Of a stretch of 10,392 bases of DNA, positions 8,556 through 10,392 are shown piece after piece; the stretch's first letter is position 1, and the number at the start of each line of letters is the position of its first letter. The position numbers and the translations under genes are program-made. The notes under the pieces were generated by a model. That model saw nothing but the letters and a program-made list of their open reading frames with translations. It ran no database searches and had not been told where the DNA came from. The DNA lies in assembly GCA_900404475.1 (NCBI GenBank), contig OUQQ01000676.1:1-10392 (forward strand), written 5' to 3'. Source of the DNA: Spongospora subterranea. Its lineage: Eukaryota; Endomyxa; Phytomyxea; Plasmodiophorida; Plasmodiophoridae.

Positions 8556-9563
8556 TTATCGCCTATGTCCGGCGGAGGAGCACATACACCAGAAGCGTGG
8601 GGCGTCATTTTCCATGGACTCGGACGGTGCTAGAAGATGGGCTGCTTCGAGCGTCGGCGGAACGCCCATGACTGAAAGAGACACCATCCGCTCACGATCT
8701 AGGCTGTCGCTTCCTATTCCCAGTGTGCGGAACGGTTTATCCAGCTTCAAACTAACGTCGTCCACGCCCAGGATCTGGCGCGCCTTCGGCGTTGAAACCG
8801 TCCCGCTTTTCGTGTTGCCGATTTTGTGAAACATATCGAACACTGAAGAAGAAAATTCAAATCATAATTGAGTCTAGTAGTATGGCCAAACATTTGGTCG
8901 GGTTGTTTCGCGAAGAGCAAGTAGGAAACCGCAACCATATCATTATGTCATGCGCAATATCAAGCGGCCAAAATAACGATGTACACGTAGAGAATAACAC
9001 AAAACATGACAAGCGATTGCGAAACGTGCTTGAAGAAAGTGATGGAATAACATAGGAGATATTTCTATGGAAAAACGCAGAACAGTTTGTCAGATGCAGT
9101 AAACTTCCAAAATCTCTTCAATTTTCTATGGGCTGACCGCGAACGATGTGTGTTTATCGTTTGCCTGCGCAGAACAACTTGAATACGCACCATCGAGGCT
9201 TTTTTGGTAGTCGTCTTCACTAACACCCATCATCTTGAGACACTTTGACCGGTCAATCGCATCGACATTTACGCCCAGCAGTCTTATTGCCTTAGTGTGC
9301 TCTGCATCAGCATCGGCCCCATCGACCCAGGATAACCGTGACTTCGCGAACAATGGTTTATCTTCTTTGTTGCCGGCGTCATGCGACGCTGACAGGCGCC
9401 GCCGTCGGAAGGTATGTTCGGCACTACCGGCTGCAGTTGGCGAGAAGTTGTCGTTCAACTTCAGAAACAACGTGGCAGGGCTGAGCCCTTCGGAATTGCG
9501 CCGAACCCGGTTCGGGCCTTCAGGAAAAATTCGATTACGGCCGGCGCTCAAAGTGGCCGCCAT
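8556..9563 (-). CDS. Uncharacterised 219-aa protein with six short hhG(V/I) repeats (two exons)
   Basis: I do not recognise a named family. Exon 1 is 9563-9191 (ATG, MAATLSAGRNRIF). It ends in phase 1 at a good donor (GTGCGT). Exon 2 is 8842-8556 after a pyrimidine-rich acceptor (TTTTCTTCTTCAG) and supplies the two missing bases, so codon 125 is GTG and the frame continues to TAA. The first 75 residues are basic and Ser/Arg-rich (RRRRLS at 53-58) and look disordered. From residue 90 a motif recurs with its Gly at 97, 113, 133, 150, 166 and 184, spaced 16-19 residues: TKAIRLLGV, CLKMMGV, FHKIGN, PKARQILGV, FRTLGI and SVMGV. The KAxx(L/I)LGV copies occur on both sides of the intron, which supports the splice. 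No signal peptide or membrane helix is seen, so it is probably soluble. Intron 9190-8843 is 348 bases. The antisense strand also has an open frame over exon 1, but without repeats or splice support. The C-terminus after about residue 190 is uncertain. Confidence 0.62.
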
Positions 9564-9998
9564 GATCAGGAAACTGTTCGCGGTTGCCCACCCTAACTCC
9601 CTACTGGTGCTCCATTAACTAAGAAGGATTCGGCTAGGGCGATCGGTACGGGGGAGGCGTCTGCTAAATGATACGGTACAAGGGTGATCCACTGACGGTG
9701 CAGGATATCCATCACTGAGATGTCACCAGCCAAGGGCAAAGAACAATACTGCCATGTCGACATCTGTTTGGCTCACGATCTGATAAACCAGTTCGGCTCG
9801 TATTCTGGGTTTTCGAACTACTTATTTGATTTCTCGGCTTATTATGCTCCGTGTCTTCTTCAATCGAATCATGAGTATCTCGAAGAGAGACGTCAAATGT
9901 GTTCAAGTATCCAATAGTTCTTCGCACAAAAAATATGTCAAGTTAAGGAAAAAATTGCCAAAAATTTGAACGGTGGCATCTGTTGCTGTTCTCAACTA

Positions 9999-10014
9999 CG
10001 GTATGTGCATACCG
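9999..10014. repeat. Short palindrome CGGTATG-TG-CATACCG
   Basis: Seven-base perfect arms with a two-base centre. It could be a binding site for a dimeric regulator or chance; nothing nearby decides. Confidence 0.7.
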
Positions 10015-10195
10015 CTGCGTTCAGCAGCCAGTTTTAGAAACTTCTTATATAAAAATATTGAGGATCCGACATGATTCTTCTAGCGCAGGTTGCTGTATAC
10101 ATATCAGGCCGACCGATTTGCAGATTCTGATGATTTCTCCATATCTGGAAAAATGATTATAATAACGTAAAGAAGGGGGGACGAAAAAAGACTGG

Positions 10196-10245
10196 TCATG
10201 TTGACTGGTCACTTCATAAGGTGCGTAAGCGACCAGTTAATATGA
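10196..10245. repeat. 15-bp imperfect inverted repeat with 20-base loop
   Basis: TCATGTTGACTGGTC at 10196-10210 faces GACCAGTTAATATGA at 10231-10245; 13 of 15 bases pair. The left arm also overlaps a direct repeat of ACTGGTCA (10191-10198 and 10204-10211). The left and right surroundings do not resemble transposon ends I know. Confidence 0.8.
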
Positions 10246-10392
10246 CGAGATTCAGCCGAAAATTAACATTGTCATGTACACTCAAGTGTATCTCAGTGGA
10301 GTAATCATCCGGAGTTCTTGTCGAGGTGTATCCTCGTCCGTTTTGAAAGGTAATACGGTGTGCGAGGGAGAATCCTCTTTGACAATGTCATC

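Larger units (their letters stand above)
9564..10392. other. Right flank without a supportable gene
   Basis: The first part should contain the promoter and 5' UTR of the minus-strand repeat-protein gene. Frames at 9712-9927 (minus) and 9720-9917 (plus) are exact opposites of each other with no recognisable motif. Apart from the palindromes listed separately I see nothing I can name. A gene could start beyond the right edge. Confidence 0.5.

Noticed and set aside
9235..9618. A 127-codon plus-strand open frame
   Set aside because: It is antisense to exon 1 of the repeat protein. The minus strand has the recurring KAxxLLGV motif and a splice that preserves phase, so the plus frame is a shadow.
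1..10392. CRISPR array, bacterial operon or phage-type system
   Set aside because: No regularly spaced repeats. The genes are intron-bearing and the tRNA is of nuclear type, so the window is not prokaryotic.

Overview
The window looks like nuclear DNA of a eukaryote, most likely a stramenopile alga such as a diatom. Three things support this. Two genes can only be read across GT..AG introns. There is a nuclear-type tRNA-Lys with no encoded CCA, followed by a T-run RNA polymerase III terminator. A BED/hAT-type transposon remnant lies at the left edge. The species is not decided by the sequence; the diatom assignment rests on gene style and coding density only.

Layout. Positions 1-1610 hold a decayed hAT-superfamily transposase on the minus strand. 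Its reading frame is broken into at least four blocks, and a cluster of short inverted motifs (TAGTGTG / CACACTAAT) lies upstream of its start. Positions 1640-2890 show no supportable gene. A tRNA-Lys(CTT) lies at 2895-2967. Positions 2968-3941 are non-coding, with a perfect 67-bp tandem duplication, a 14-bp tandem duplication directly behind it, and a 147-bp MITE-like inverted-repeat unit.

Positions 3942-7367 (minus strand) carry the main gene: a seven-exon nicastrin, the large glycoprotein subunit of gamma-secretase. The exon phases all agree and give 632 residues. It has a signal peptide, a peptidase-like ectodomain with an ETFDLIGS motif, six N-glycosylation sequons, and one C-terminal membrane helix preceded by the family's WTxSxW segment. 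Positions 7368-8555 are mostly intergenic. Positions 8556-9563 (minus strand) hold a two-exon gene for a 219-residue protein of unknown function with six copies of a 16-19 residue 'hhG(V/I)' repeat. Positions 9564-10392 hold no supportable gene, only a few palindromes.

The genes do not form an obvious functional unit. Nicastrin and the repeat protein are consecutive minus-strand genes about 1.2 kb apart, with a transposon remnant and a tRNA on the other side. The most informative results are the reconstructed algal nicastrin, the uncharacterised repeat protein, and a 31-bp inverted copy inside the dead transposase that looks like a template-switch scar.
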